From contig NZ_CP106759.1 of assembly GCF_025642255.1 (NCBI RefSeq), forward strand, positions 2,755,501-2,819,500: DNA of 64,000 nt. The letters run 5' to 3'. This DNA is from Stenotrophomonas maltophilia (GTDB lineage Bacteria; Pseudomonadota; Gammaproteobacteria; Xanthomonadales; Xanthomonadaceae). This document shows positions 8,035 to 16,695 of this stretch, piece by piece (the stretch's first letter is position 1; each line of letters starts with the position of its first letter). Position numbers and translations under genes: made by a program. Below the pieces are notes generated by a model. That model was not told the origin of the DNA, did no database searches, and worked only from the letters and a program-made list of their open reading frames with translations.

Positions 8035-8879
8035 TGCGCGGGTTCCTCATGTTGGGGGTGCTGGTTGCCGCCCCCCTCTGGGCCGTATCTGCGGCACAGG
8101 CCCAGGATGGCATCGGCAGCCTGATCGACAGCCGCGTGGTGTTTCCTGCCAGTGCGTCGCAGGGCGCGCTGGTGATCGGCAAGGTTCCCGCCGGCAGCCG
8201 CGTGCAGTATGCCGGCCGCTCGCTGCGCGTGAGCGGTTACGGCAGCGTGGTGTTCGGTATCGGCCGCGATGAAAAGGGGCCGCTGCGCGTGCAGGTGCAG
8301 CGCCCGGACGGCGGCAGCGAAACGGCCACCATCTCGGTGACGCCGCGTGACTGGCCGACCGAACGGGTCAACGGTGTACCGCCGAAGACGGTCAATCCTC
8401 CGCCCGCCATTGCCGAACGGATCAAGCGCGAGCAGGCACAGGTAACCGCTGCGCGTGCCCGCGACGATGACCGCACCGACTTCACCCAGACCTTCATCTG
8501 GCCGGTGCAGGGCCGCATCAGCGGCCGCTTCGGCAATGCCCGCGTCTACAACGGCCAGCCCGGTGCCGGCCATTCCGGCATGGACATCGCGGTACCCACC
8601 GGCACCCCGGTGAAGGCACCTGCCGCCGGGGTGGTCACCTTTGCCGGCCCCGACCTGTACCTGACCGGTGGCACACTGCTGATCGACCATGGCTACGGCG
8701 TCAGCTCGAACTTCCTGCATCTGTCGCGCATCGACGTCAAGGTCGGTGATCGCGTCGAGCAGGGCCAGGTCATTGCCGCGGTTGGCGCCACCGGCCGTGC
8801 CACCGGCCCACACCTGCACTGGGGCATGAACTGGTTCGACACCCGCATCGATCCGCTGCTGGTGCTGGAGCGGAAGTAA
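8034..8879 (+). CDS. M23 family peptidoglycan endopeptidase, periplasmic
   Basis: A 281-residue LytM-type metallopeptidase. A signal peptide (MRGFLMLGVLVAAPLWAVSA) is followed by a beta-rich region to about residue 120. The M23 domain follows: FIWPVQGRISGRFGNARVYN, the zinc residues in AGHSGMDIAVPTG, and H-L-H-W in ATGPHLHWGMNWFD. All zinc ligands (H...D, H-x-H) are present, so it should be catalytic, cleaving peptide cross-links in the cell wall. Its ATG overlaps the pyrC stop (TGATG). The region after it is a repeat array with no terminator-type T run. Confidence 0.9.
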   Translation: MRGFLMLGVLVAAPLWAVSAAQAQDGIGSLIDSRVVFPASASQGALVIGKVPAGSRVQYAGRSLRVSGYGSVVFGIGRDEKGPLRVQVQRPDGGSETATISVTPRDWPTERVNGVPPKTVNPPPAIAERIKREQAQVTAARARDDDRTDFTQTFIWPVQGRISGRFGNARVYNGQPGAGHSGMDIAVPTGTPVKAPAAGVVTFAGPDLYLTGGTLLIDHGYGVSSNFLHLSRIDVKVGDRVEQGQVIAAVGATGRATGPHLHWGMNWFDTRIDPLLVLERK

Positions 8880-8893
8880 CCCGCGTGCACCCT

Positions 8894-9151
8894 CGCCGGG
8901 CATGGCCCGGCGCTACCAGAGCCACCAAACGGTAGCGCCGGGCCATGCCCGGCGAGCGCAGCGGCAACGGAATCAGCGACGCGCAACCCGGTAACGCCGG
9001 GCCATGCCCGGCGAACGCAGCGGCAACGGAATCAGCGACACGCGACCCGGTAGCGCCGGGCCATGCCCGGCGGCGCAGCGGCAACGGAATCAACAACCTG
9101 CAACCCGGTAGCGCCGGGCCATGCCCGGCGAGCGCAGCGGCAACGGAATCA
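8894..9151. repeat. SMAG palindrome plus four tandem 58-59 bp units
   Basis: An inverted SMAG copy (8894-8916, ending CTAC) is followed by four direct repeats starting at 8931, 8990, 9049 and 9107. Each unit has a GTAGCGCCGGGCCATGCCCGGCG-like hairpin (one has GTAA) and a linker containing AGCGGCAACGGAATCA. The last unit contains the TGA stop (9151-9149) of the gene coming from the right. Confidence 0.92.
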
Positions 9152-9853
9152 GCCGCGTGCGGCCCACCACACCCGCAGCAGGGTGCGCAGCGGGGTCGCC
9201 TCGATCGGCTTGCCGGCCGCCTGGGCCGTCAGGCGTGCACGGGCCAGGCTGGACCACACGCGGCGCGGGCGCGGCCCGGGCACGCGCGCGCCCCACCCCT
9301 TCAACAGGTGCTGCGCCCAGCGCTGCGCGGCGGAGCGGGTGTCCTCGTCCAGCAGGCTGCGCGGCACGCCGGCCACGCCTGCGTCCTGCAGGCGCTGGGC
9401 CAGCGTCTGCAACTGCACGGCCCGGCCCGCACCGGTCCGCGGCCTGTCATCGAACAACACCACTTCCACGGCCGCGACTGCTTCAGCGTAGCGGGCCAGC
9501 GCGGCTTCGGCACTGGCCGCATCCGGCGCGACGGTGCGTGCCTCCACCAGATCCGGCAGCGTTTCCGCCAACCGCGCCCACGGCGCACGCACCGGTTCCA
9601 GCACACGACCCAACGGATGGCGCGAACGCTGTCCTTCCCAGCTGCGCAGCTCCTCGCCCCACCATGCCAGCTTGGCATCGGCCGGCAACGGATCGCCGCT
9701 GGTATTGAGCATGTCGTCGAATTCCTGCAGCAGCGCGAACCACGCTACGGCCAACTCACGGTGCGATTCGGCCACGAACGGCGCGGCCACCGACCATTCC
9801 GGCCAACGGCTGCGCCATTTGTCGAGGAAGCTTTCCAGCGCGGTGCTGCTCAC
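9149..9853 (-). CDS. squalene/phytoene synthase-like protein
   Basis: A 234-residue all-alpha protein that resembles a shortened trans-isoprenyl-diphosphate (head-to-head) synthase. Features include F-D-D-M-L near residue 42, the helix LAWWGEELRSWEGQRSRHPL, and a C-terminal RVWSSLARARLTAQAAGKPI. The classic paired D-x-x-x-D motifs are not obvious, so it may be a non-catalytic relative, as seen for NDUFAF6-type proteins. The GTG start was chosen because AAGGA sits 8 bases upstream. It lies 11 bases after the phosphatase gene, at the end of the mtaD-ubiG-phosphatase run. Its stop codon is inside a repeat unit, so its C-terminus may vary between strains. Confidence 0.6.
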   Translation of the reverse strand: MSSTALESFLDKWRSRWPEWSVAAPFVAESHRELAVAWFALLQEFDDMLNTSGDPLPADAKLAWWGEELRSWEGQRSRHPLGRVLEPVRAPWARLAETLPDLVEARTVAPDAASAEAALARYAEAVAAVEVVLFDDRPRTGAGRAVQLQTLAQRLQDAGVAGVPRSLLDEDTRSAAQRWAQHLLKGWGARVPGPRPRRVWSSLARARLTAQAAGKPIEATPLRTLLRVWWAARG

Positions 9854-9864
9854 TACGATCGTCC

Positions 9865-10560
9865 TTACGGGTGGGCCGGGCGTGCCGACCGCGTTGGCCA
9901 CAGGCTGGCCAGTTGCAGAAGTGCGGCGTTCTCGACCAGTACATCGGCCTGCCAGGCCAACGGGTCGTCGCTGTGCAGGCGGTAGCCCCACAGCGCTGCC
10001 ACCGATGGCATGGCCGCGGCGCGCGCCGCGATGATGTCGCGCTCGTCGTCGCCGACATACACGCAGTCGCTTGCCGCGACACCGATCGCCTGCGCAGCGT
10101 GCAGCAGCGGCAGCGGGTGCGGCTTGCGCTCGGCCAGGCTGTCGCCGCCGACCAGCACGGCGCAGCGCTGCTGCCAACCGTGCTGCGGCAGGATCAACCG
10201 CGCCAGGTACTCGGGCTTGTTGGTAACGATGCCCCATACCGTTCCAGCAGCATCGAGCGCGGCGAGCATGCCGGCGACGCCATCGAACAGCACCGCGTGC
10301 TGGCCGATCAACGCTTCATAGCGCTGCAGGAACTCCGGGATCAGCGCGTCGCGCGCATGCGCATCCAGGTCCGGGAAGGCCGCCGCGATCATCGCCCGCG
10401 AGCCCTTGGACACCACCGGGCGCAGCTGCGCCGGATCGATAGGCGCGCGTCCACGCTCGGCCAGCATGGCGTCGCAGGTGGCAACGAAGTCCGGCGCACT
10501 GTCCAGCAGGGTGCCGTCCAGGTCGAACAGCACCGCGCGCGGGAAGTGCGTGGCGGTCAT
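9865..10560 (-). CDS. mupP: HAD phosphatase, MupP / phosphoglycolate phosphatase type
   Basis: A 231-residue HAD hydrolase. Motif I is [12 protein letters not shown], motif II is IVTNKP, the lysine is in [10 protein letters not shown], and motif IV is [11 protein letters not shown]. Family members hydrolyse phosphoglycolate or, in Pseudomonas, MurNAc-6-phosphate (MupP) during cell-wall recycling. The gene order mtaD-ubiG-this gene is the same as around Pseudomonas mupP, which favours MupP. The active site alone cannot decide between them. Its ATG overlaps the ubiG stop by 4 bases (ATGA). If it is MupP, it would affect beta-lactamase induction through muropeptide levels. Confidence 0.8.
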   Translation of the reverse strand: MTATHFPRAVLFDLDGTLLDSAPDFVATCDAMLAERGRAPIDPAQLRPVVSKGSRAMIAAAFPDLDAHARDALIPEFLQRYEALIGQHAVLFDGVAGMLAALDAAGTVWGIVTNKPEYLARLILPQHGWQQRCAVLVGGDSLAERKPHPLPLLHAAQAIGVAASDCVYVGDDERDIIAARAAAMPSVAALWGYRLHSDDPLAWQADVLVENAALLQLASLWPTRSARPAHP

Positions 10561-11273
10561 GCCGGCTTGACCGCGTAGGCCAGGTAGTTGATGTCGGTGC
10601 GGGTGCTGAGGCGGGCACGGTTGCGCCACGGCTCGTATGCCATGCCGCTGACATCGGCCAGCTGCAGATCAGCCTCGCGCAACCAGCGTGCCAGTTCGGC
10701 CGGCCTGATGAATTCCTGGTAGTGGTGGGTGCCCTTCGGCAACAGGCGCGCCACGTATTCGGCACCGACAATGGCCACCGCGAATGCGGCGGCCGTGCGG
10801 TTGATGGTCGACAGGAACAGGTGCCCCCCCGGCTTCAGCAGCCGCCTGCAGGCCTCGATGATCGCGCCGGGGTCCGGCACGTGCTCGAGCATCTCCATGC
10901 AGGTCACCACATCGAAGCTGCCCGGCTGTTCAGCGGCCAGGTCCTCGGCGGCCTGCACCCGGTAGTCGACCTTGGCACCACTTTCCAGTGCGTGCAGCCG
11001 CGCGACCTTGACCAGCTCCGGGGCCAGATCGATGGCGGTGACATCGGCACCGGCCTGGGCCAGTGCTTCGCTCAGCAGGCCGCCACCGCAGCCGATGTCG
11101 AGCACGCGTGCGCCGCGCAGCGGCACGCGGTCGGCCACGTACTTCAGGCGCACCGGGTTCAGCGCATGCAGCGGCTTCTGCGGACCATCGGCGTCCCACC
11201 AGCGGTTGGCCAGTGCGGCGAACTTGTCCAGCTCGGCCTGATCGAAATTGGAGGAAGCATGGGGGGCAGTCAT
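10557..11273 (-). CDS. ubiG: ubiquinone biosynthesis O-methyltransferase UbiG
   Basis: A 238-residue SAM-dependent methyltransferase that performs both O-methylations of the ubiquinone ring. The N-terminus [20 protein letters not shown] is typical of UbiG. The SAM loop is [16 protein letters not shown], followed by [13 protein letters not shown] and LFLSTINRT. The length is normal. It lies 24 bases downstream of mtaD and overlaps the phosphatase start, indicating an operon. Confidence 0.96.
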   Translation of the reverse strand: MTAPHASSNFDQAELDKFAALANRWWDADGPQKPLHALNPVRLKYVADRVPLRGARVLDIGCGGGLLSEALAQAGADVTAIDLAPELVKVARLHALESGAKVDYRVQAAEDLAAEQPGSFDVVTCMEMLEHVPDPGAIIEACRRLLKPGGHLFLSTINRTAAAFAVAIVGAEYVARLLPKGTHHYQEFIRPAELARWLREADLQLADVSGMAYEPWRNRARLSTRTDINYLAYAVKPA

Positions 11274-11297
11274 GGGGAATCCTTGCAGCGCCGGGGT

Positions 11298-12641
11298 TCA
11301 GGCGCGGATATGGCGGATGCGCTCGCGCCACTGGCGCGCGTTGGCGATGATGCCCGGCAGGTCCATGCCGACCAGCTCGCGCTGCACCAGCTTGGGCTTG
11401 CCGGCAATCCAGACGTCGCTCACCTGCTGCCGGCCGGTGGCGTACACCAGTTGCGATAGCACGTTGTGCAGCGGCTGGGTTTCCAGCGCGGACAGGTCCA
11501 CGCAGACCAGATCGGCCTGCTTGCCCACCTCGATCGAGCCGATCCGCTCGCCGAAGCCCAGCGCACGGGCACCGCCGAGCGTGGAAGCGCGCAACGTGGT
11601 GGCCGCGTCCAGCGCAGTGGCGTCGTTGGCGACAGCCTTGGCCAAGATCGCCGCGGTGCGGTTCTCGCTGAACATGTCCAGGTCGTTGTTGCTGGCACAG
11701 CCATCGGTACCGATGGCCAGGTTCACGCCTGCGCGCTGCAGGGCGCAGGCGGGGCAGAAGCCGGAGGCCAGTTTCAGGTTCGATTCCGGGCAGTGCACCA
11801 CGCTGACGCCACGCTCGGCGCACAGGTGGATCTCCGCGTCGGTCAGTTGGGTCATGTGCACCGCGATCAACCGGTCATTGACCAGGCCGAGGCGATCGAG
11901 TCGCGCCAGCGGACGCTGGCCATGCAGCCTGATCGAATCGCTGACTTCCTGCGCGGTCTCATGGGTATGCAGGTGCACCTGCATGTCGAGCTGGTCGGAC
12001 AGCATCCGCACCCGCTCGAAATTGGCATCGCTGACCGTGTAGGGCGCATGTGGTGCGAACGCGACGCCGATCAGACTGTCGTTGCGCCACTGGTCGTGCA
12101 GTTCCCCGGCCTTGGCGAAGTACTCGTCGTCGCTCTTCGCCCAGGCGGTCGGGAAATCGATGATGACCGCCCCCACCAGCGCGCGGAAACCATGCTTCTT
12201 GTAGACCGCCGCCTGCACGTCGCCGAAGAAGTAGTTCTCGTTGGCGCAGGTGGTGCCGCCGCGCAGCATCTCGGCAATCGCCAGCGTGGTACCGTCGGCG
12301 ACGAACTCGAGGCCGATCACCGCCGCTTCCACCGGCCAGATGTGCTCCTGCAGCCAGGTCATCAGCGGCAGGTCATCCGCAACGCCGCGCAGCAGGGTCA
12401 TCGGGTTGTGCGTGTGCGCGTTGACCAGGCCCGGCATCAGCGCGGCGTCCGGACGGCTGACCACCTGCGCGGCACGGAAGCGCGCCCGCGCTTCGGCACG
12501 CGGCAGCACGGCCACGATCTCGCCGCCACGCACGGCTACGGCATGGTCTTCCAGCACCACGGCATGCGGTTCGATCGGAACGACGTAGCCGGCTTCGATG
12601 AGCAGGTCGCAGGCTTCGGGGAGGTGCGGGCTGTCGCTCAT
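11298..12641 (-). CDS. mtaD: 5'-methylthioadenosine/S-adenosylhomocysteine deaminase, TRZ/ATZ family
   Basis: A 447-residue amidohydrolase. Metal ligands are visible: GLVNAHTHNPMTLLRG (H-x-H) near residue 70, HLHTHETAQEV, VHMTQLTD and AIGTDGCASNNDLDMF. The family deaminates methylthioadenosine or S-adenosylhomocysteine, products of SAM-using reactions. It sits directly upstream of ubiG, which releases S-adenosylhomocysteine; that linkage is also seen in Pseudomonas. Other deaminated substrates of the family (triazines, guanine) are possible but less likely here. Confidence 0.9.
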   Translation of the reverse strand: MSDSPHLPEACDLLIEAGYVVPIEPHAVVLEDHAVAVRGGEIVAVLPRAEARARFRAAQVVSRPDAALMPGLVNAHTHNPMTLLRGVADDLPLMTWLQEHIWPVEAAVIGLEFVADGTTLAIAEMLRGGTTCANENYFFGDVQAAVYKKHGFRALVGAVIIDFPTAWAKSDDEYFAKAGELHDQWRNDSLIGVAFAPHAPYTVSDANFERVRMLSDQLDMQVHLHTHETAQEVSDSIRLHGQRPLARLDRLGLVNDRLIAVHMTQLTDAEIHLCAERGVSVVHCPESNLKLASGFCPACALQRAGVNLAIGTDGCASNNDLDMFSENRTAAILAKAVANDATALDAATTLRASTLGGARALGFGERIGSIEVGKQADLVCVDLSALETQPLHNVLSQLVYATGRQQVSDVWIAGKPKLVQRELVGMDLPGIIANARQWRERIRHIRA

Positions 12642-12680
12642 GCAGGCTCACTTGGCTGGGGGGAGAACCTCACGGGAGGC

Positions 12681-12782
12681 GGTAGCGCCGGGCGATGCCC
12701 GGCGGCTGTCCGTTGCGGCGCCGTGGACGCCGGCAACGGGTTCCGGGCGATGCCCGGAAAGCCGGGCCTGGGCCCGGCTCAC
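12681..12782. repeat. SMAG palindromes upstream of mtaD
   Basis: A GTAGCGCCGGGCGATGCCCGGCG hairpin begins at 12682. Two further GC palindromes follow (CCGGGCGATGCCCGG and GCCGGGCCTGGGCCCGGC). They fill the space between mtaD and efp. No promoter or T-run terminator is evident. Confidence 0.8.
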
Positions 12783-12803
12783 AGGTCATCCGGCTGCGCC
12801 GGA

Positions 12804-13370
12804 TTACTTCACGCGCGAGGAGTACTCGCCCGAACGGGTGTCGACCCGGATGACTTCATCCTGGTTGACGAACAGCGGCACGCGGACCACGGCACCGGTT
12901 TCCAGCGTGGCCGGCTTGCCGCCACCGCCGGAGGTGTCACCGCGGACGCCCGGATCGGTTTCGGTGATCTTCAGCTCGACGAAGTTCGGCGGCTGCACGA
13001 AGATCGGCGCACCGTTGAACAGGGTCACGATGCAGGCTTCCTCGCCCTTCAGCCACTTTTCGGCGCCGCCCATGCCGGCCTTGTCGGCCTGGACCTGCTC
13101 GAAGGTCTCCGGATCCATGAAGTGCCAATACTCGCCATCGCTGTACATGTAGTTCATGTCGGTGTCGACCACGTCGGCCACTTCCAGGTCGTCGGTCGCC
13201 TTCATGGTCAGTTCGACCACGCGGCCCGAACGGATGAAGCGGTACTTGACGCGGGTGAACGCCTGGCCCTTGCCCGGCTTGACGTATTCGGTATCGGTGA
13301 TGACCGCCGGTTCATTGTTGACCAGGATCTTCATCCCGTTCTTGACGTCATTCATGCCCACAGTGGCCAT
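12804..13370 (-). CDS. efp: translation elongation factor P
   Basis: A 188-residue EF-P. EF-P enters the ribosomal E site and relieves stalling at proline runs. The modification loop reads [14 protein letters not shown], with the lysine that EpmA beta-lysylates in G-K-G-Q. The C-terminal OB domain includes [20 protein letters not shown]. The ATG is preceded by a GAGGAG ribosome site. It faces epmB, the lysine 2,3-aminomutase that makes the beta-lysine, across a 121-base gap. epmA is not in this window. Confidence 0.97.
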   Translation of the reverse strand: MATVGMNDVKNGMKILVNNEPAVITDTEYVKPGKGQAFTRVKYRFIRSGRVVELTMKATDDLEVADVVDTDMNYMYSDGEYWHFMDPETFEQVQADKAGMGGAEKWLKGEEACIVTLFNGAPIFVQPPNFVELKITETDPGVRGDTSGGGGKPATLETGAVVRVPLFVNQDEVIRVDTRSGEYSSRVK

Positions 13371-13428
13371 GCTCAAGCTCCTCAAATGGCAAAACCGCCG
13401 CGGGTGCGGCGAGCCGGTAGAATGGAAA

Positions 13429-13459
13429 GCCCACCGGATGCCGGTGGGCGACTGTTTTT
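13429..13459 (+). terminator. terminator-like hairpin in the epmB leader
   Basis: A perfect 9-bp stem (GCCCACCGG, loop ATG, CCGGTGGGC) is followed by GACTG and T5. It lies between the divergent efp and epmB starts and reads toward epmB, 32 bases before its ATG. There is no plus-strand gene before it, so it cannot be an ordinary gene end. A TAGAAT hexamer is at 13418-13423. Confidence 0.6.
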
Positions 13460-13491
13460 CTGCCCCCATGATAACCGCAGGCCCCCTCTCC

Positions 13492-14508
13492 ATGCAGCTT
13501 TCCGCCTTTCCCCGCCCGTCGTCGCCGGGTGCACCCGCACGCTGGCAGGAACTCTGGCGCCAGGCGCTGCGCGACCCGCACGCACTGCTGGCGCGGCTGG
13601 AGCTGGATCCGGTCGCACTGGGCGTGTCCGAGGCGGCCATGGCCCAGTTCGCGCTGCGCGTACCGGACGGGTTCGTGGCCCGCATGCGCAAGGGCGATGC
13701 GGCCGACCCGCTGCTGCGCCAGGTGCTGCCGGTCAATGACGAGATGCAGGTCGTTCCCGGGTTCAGCTTCGACGCGGTGGGCGATGGTGCGGCCAGGAAG
13801 GCGACCGGGGTCATCCAGAAGTACCGGGGCCGGGCGCTGCTGATCGCCACCGGCAGCTGTGCAATCAATTGCCGCTACTGTTTCCGCCGGCACTTCGACT
13901 ACGCCGCTGAGAATGCCGCCAAGGGCGGCTGGTGGGAAGCGGTGGACGCCATCGCCGCCGATCCGGATATCGACGAAGTGATCCTGTCCGGGGGGGATCC
14001 GCTGTCGCTGGCCACCCACAAGCTGGTCGAACTGACCGACGCGCTGCGGCGGATTCCGCACATCCGTCGCCTGCGCATCCACACCCGGCTGCCGATCGTG
14101 CTGCCGGAACGGGTCGATGACGAGCTGCTGGCCTGGCTGGGCAGCCTGCCGTGGCCGCTGGCGATCGTGGTCCATGCCAACCATGGCAATGAGTTCGATG
14201 CCAGCGTGGACGCGGCAATGGCGCGCCTGCGTGGCACCGGCGCCCAGCTCCTGAACCAGGCAGTGCTGCTGCGTGGCGTCAACGACAGCGTGCAGGCGCT
14301 GCAGGAACTGAGCGAACGCAGCTTTGCCGCCGGCGTGCTGCCCTATTACCTGCACCAGTTGGACCGGGTCGAGGGCGTGGCCCACTTCGAGGTGGATGAC
14401 ACCCGCGCCAGGGAGCTGATCGCCGGCCTGACCGCGCGCCTGTCCGGCTACCTGGTTCCCAAGCTGGTGCGGGAACTCCCCGGCGACCCGAGCAAGCGCC
14501 CGCTGTAG
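13492..14508 (+). CDS. epmB: EF-P beta-lysylation protein EpmB (radical SAM lysine 2,3-aminomutase)
   Basis: A 338-residue radical SAM enzyme. The cluster motif is [15 protein letters not shown] (C-x3-C-x2-C), and the PLP-binding aminomutase features follow ([44 protein letters not shown]). EpmB converts alpha-lysine to beta-lysine for attachment to EF-P by EpmA. It is divergent from efp. An upstream in-frame ATG (13468) is possible; the chosen start gives an N-terminus of normal length. A terminator-like hairpin precedes it. Confidence 0.95.
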   Translation: MQLSAFPRPSSPGAPARWQELWRQALRDPHALLARLELDPVALGVSEAAMAQFALRVPDGFVARMRKGDAADPLLRQVLPVNDEMQVVPGFSFDAVGDGAARKATGVIQKYRGRALLIATGSCAINCRYCFRRHFDYAAENAAKGGWWEAVDAIAADPDIDEVILSGGDPLSLATHKLVELTDALRRIPHIRRLRIHTRLPIVLPERVDDELLAWLGSLPWPLAIVVHANHGNEFDASVDAAMARLRGTGAQLLNQAVLLRGVNDSVQALQELSERSFAAGVLPYYLHQLDRVEGVAHFEVDDTRARELIAGLTARLSGYLVPKLVRELPGDPSKRPL

Positions 14509-14518
14509 CGATCCCGCC

Positions 14519-14557
14519 GGGGTCAGAGCCCTTTCCTGCAGAAAGGGATCTGACCCC
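14519..14557. repeat. GGGGTCAGA palindromic repeat, copy 1
   Basis: An imperfect palindrome with arms GGGGTCAGAG-CCCTTTC and GAAAGGGA-TCTGACCCC lies between the convergent epmB and GGDEF/EAL genes. The same palindrome recurs at 47212-47250. It could also act as a weak bidirectional terminator. Confidence 0.8.
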
Positions 14558-14568
14558 TGAACCAGGAT

Positions 14569-16695
14569 TCAGACGCCGGACTCGATCATCCGCACCACTT
14601 CGGTCGCGGTGACCGGGTGGCTCAGCCAGTAGCCCTGGCCAAGATCGCAGCCGCGCTGGGCCAGCAGCTCGAACTGTGCCTGCTGCTCGATGCCCTCGGC
14701 AACTACCGTGATGCCCAGCGCGTGGGCCATGGCGATGATCGCCGTGGTCAGCGCCAGGTCGTCCGGATCACGCTGCATGTCGGCAATGAAACTCTTGTCG
14801 ATCTTCACGCCGTCCACGGGCACCTGGCGCAGGTGGCTCAAGCCCGAGAAGCCGGTGCCGAAGTCGTCCAGCCACACCTTGACGCCGGTGCGATGCAGCT
14901 TGTCCAGCAACTGCGCGGCCACCATCTCATCACCGATCACGGCGGTCTCGGTCAGTTCCAGATGCAGGCGCGAAGCCGGCAGCCCCGACTCATGCAGGCA
15001 CTGTGCGACCAGTGACGGCAGCTCGCCGCCACGCAGCTGCCGGGGCGACACGTTCACCGACACGAACAGATCATCGCCGCCCGCACTGCGCGGCCACTGC
15101 GACGCTTCCATGCAGGCCGCGCGCAGCACCTTCGGCCCGATCACCTCGATCAGCCCGCTCTGCTCGGCCACTTCGATGAACACCGACGGCGGGATCGTGC
15201 CCAGAGTGGGGTGCTGCCAGCGCAGCAGCACCTCGACGCCGACCATCCGCCGGTCGCGGGTGCGGAAGATCGGCTGGTAGGCCAGGCGCAGCTCGCCGCG
15301 CTCCCAGGCGCCGCGCAGTTCCTGTTCCATGTGCACGCGGCGCTCGACCGCATGGTCCATCGCCCGGCTGTAATACCGGTAGCAATTCTTGCCGGCCATC
15401 TTCGCCTGGTACATGGCGATGTCGCCGTTCTTCAGCAGTGTGGTCGCGTCTGCGGCATCGTCCGGGAACAGGGTCACGCCGATGGAGGTGCCCAGGAACA
15501 GCTCCCTGCCCTGCACCACCAGCGGCTTGCCCAGTTCGCGCACCAGCACCTCGGCCAGCAGCCGCGCATTGGCAGCGACATCGCCGTCGCCGACCAGGAT
15601 CACGAACTCGTCGCCGCCAAAACGGGCCAGCAGCGCCTCATCGCCCCCGGCCTCGGCGACGGCGCGGCCGATCCGCTGGGCAAACTGCAGCAGTGCTTCG
15701 TCGCCCGCTTCATGCCCGAGGGTATCGTTGACCCGCTTGAAATCGTCGATGTCCGCAAACAACAGGCCCAACCGCTGCTTGGACGCACGCGCGGCCATCA
15801 GCCGGTGGTCCAGGGCTTCGCGGAACGCCAAGCGGTTGGTCAGGCCGGTCAGTGCGTCGGTGTAGGCCATGTGCCGCACCTCGCGGTCGTGGCGGGCGAT
15901 GGCATCACGCATGCGGGCGAATCCCCGCACCAGCTCGCCGACCTCGTCGTCGCGGGTATTCTCCAGCAGCGGCGCCTGGTAGTCGCCGGCTTCGATGCGA
16001 CGGGCCGCCACCGCCAGGTCGCGGATCGGCGCGACCAGGGTGCGCTGCACGTAGAAGATCACCGCCACGCCGATCACCACCAGCAGGCCGAGCATCAGCA
16101 GCAGCCAGCCCAGATGACGGCTGCCGACCTGCTGCAGGCGCTCGCCCAGCGTTGCGTTGGCGGCCTGCTCGCGCTGCTGCACTTCGTCCAGCGCCATGCC
16201 GACGCGGACGCCGCCGATGCGCTGGTTGCCGACCATGATCGGCATCGTGTTGTCGAGCACCTTTGGCGACTGCTGCACCACCAGCGTCCGCGCGGCGATC
16301 GCGCCCGGTGCAAGGGGGTCTCCCATCGGCTGACCGAAGGCGGCGACCTCCACCGAACCGTCGTGCACCAGCCGGCCACGTTCGTCGAACACCAGCACAT
16401 AGCGCACCACGGGCTGCCGCGACGTGCTGCGCACCAGTGCGCCGACCTGGTCCAGATCGTGGTAGTACAGCGGGTTGGCCAGCGCATCGGAAAGCTCACG
16501 GGCAATCGCTTCGCCGCGGCTGCGCACGCTGCGGTCGAACAGTTCATGGATGACGCCGCCGCTGAGGTTGCGCACCTCGCTCTGCATCGCCGCCTGCCGC
16601 CCCAGCAGCACCGCCAGGATCGCCACCACCACAAGCATCGCCCCGCCCATCGCGAGCAGGAACCGCGCCTGCATTCCCGAGCCGAGCCACTTCAT
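14569..16695 (-). CDS. membrane GGDEF/EAL cyclic-di-GMP enzyme with periplasmic sensor domain
   Basis: A 708-residue protein. TM1 is near residues 12-30 and TM2 near 195-215, enclosing a periplasmic domain of about 160 residues. A HAMP domain follows (TLVAPIRDLAVAARRIEAGD), then GGDEF (ARFGGDEFVILVGDGD) and EAL domains. The GGDEF signature is intact, so diguanylate cyclase activity is likely. The EAL motif reads E-V-L-L-R-W. Other phosphodiesterase residues (LELTETA, DDFGTGFSGLSHL, KIDKSFI, VVAEGIEQ) are kept, so it may be bifunctional. Its ATG overlaps the stop of the PhnD-like binding-protein gene, so the two proteins are probably made together and may interact in the periplasm. Confidence 0.93.
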   Translation of the reverse strand: MKWLGSGMQARFLLAMGGAMLVVVAILAVLLGRQAAMQSEVRNLSGGVIHELFDRSVRSRGEAIARELSDALANPLYYHDLDQVGALVRSTSRQPVVRYVLVFDERGRLVHDGSVEVAAFGQPMGDPLAPGAIAARTLVVQQSPKVLDNTMPIMVGNQRIGGVRVGMALDEVQQREQAANATLGERLQQVGSRHLGWLLLMLGLLVVIGVAVIFYVQRTLVAPIRDLAVAARRIEAGDYQAPLLENTRDDEVGELVRGFARMRDAIARHDREVRHMAYTDALTGLTNRLAFREALDHRLMAARASKQRLGLLFADIDDFKRVNDTLGHEAGDEALLQFAQRIGRAVAEAGGDEALLARFGGDEFVILVGDGDVAANARLLAEVLVRELGKPLVVQGRELFLGTSIGVTLFPDDAADATTLLKNGDIAMYQAKMAGKNCYRYYSRAMDHAVERRVHMEQELRGAWERGELRLAYQPIFRTRDRRMVGVEVLLRWQHPTLGTIPPSVFIEVAEQSGLIEVIGPKVLRAACMEASQWPRSAGGDDLFVSVNVSPRQLRGGELPSLVAQCLHESGLPASRLHLELTETAVIGDEMVAAQLLDKLHRTGVKVWLDDFGTGFSGLSHLRQVPVDGVKIDKSFIADMQRDPDDLALTTAIIAMAHALGITVVAEGIEQQAQFELLAQRGCDLGQGYWLSHPVTATEVVRMIESGV

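Noticed and set aside
8931..9151. CRISPR-like appearance of regularly spaced repeats
   Set aside because: The spacers are nearly identical to each other, the repeat is a GTAG SMAG hairpin, and no cas genes are present.
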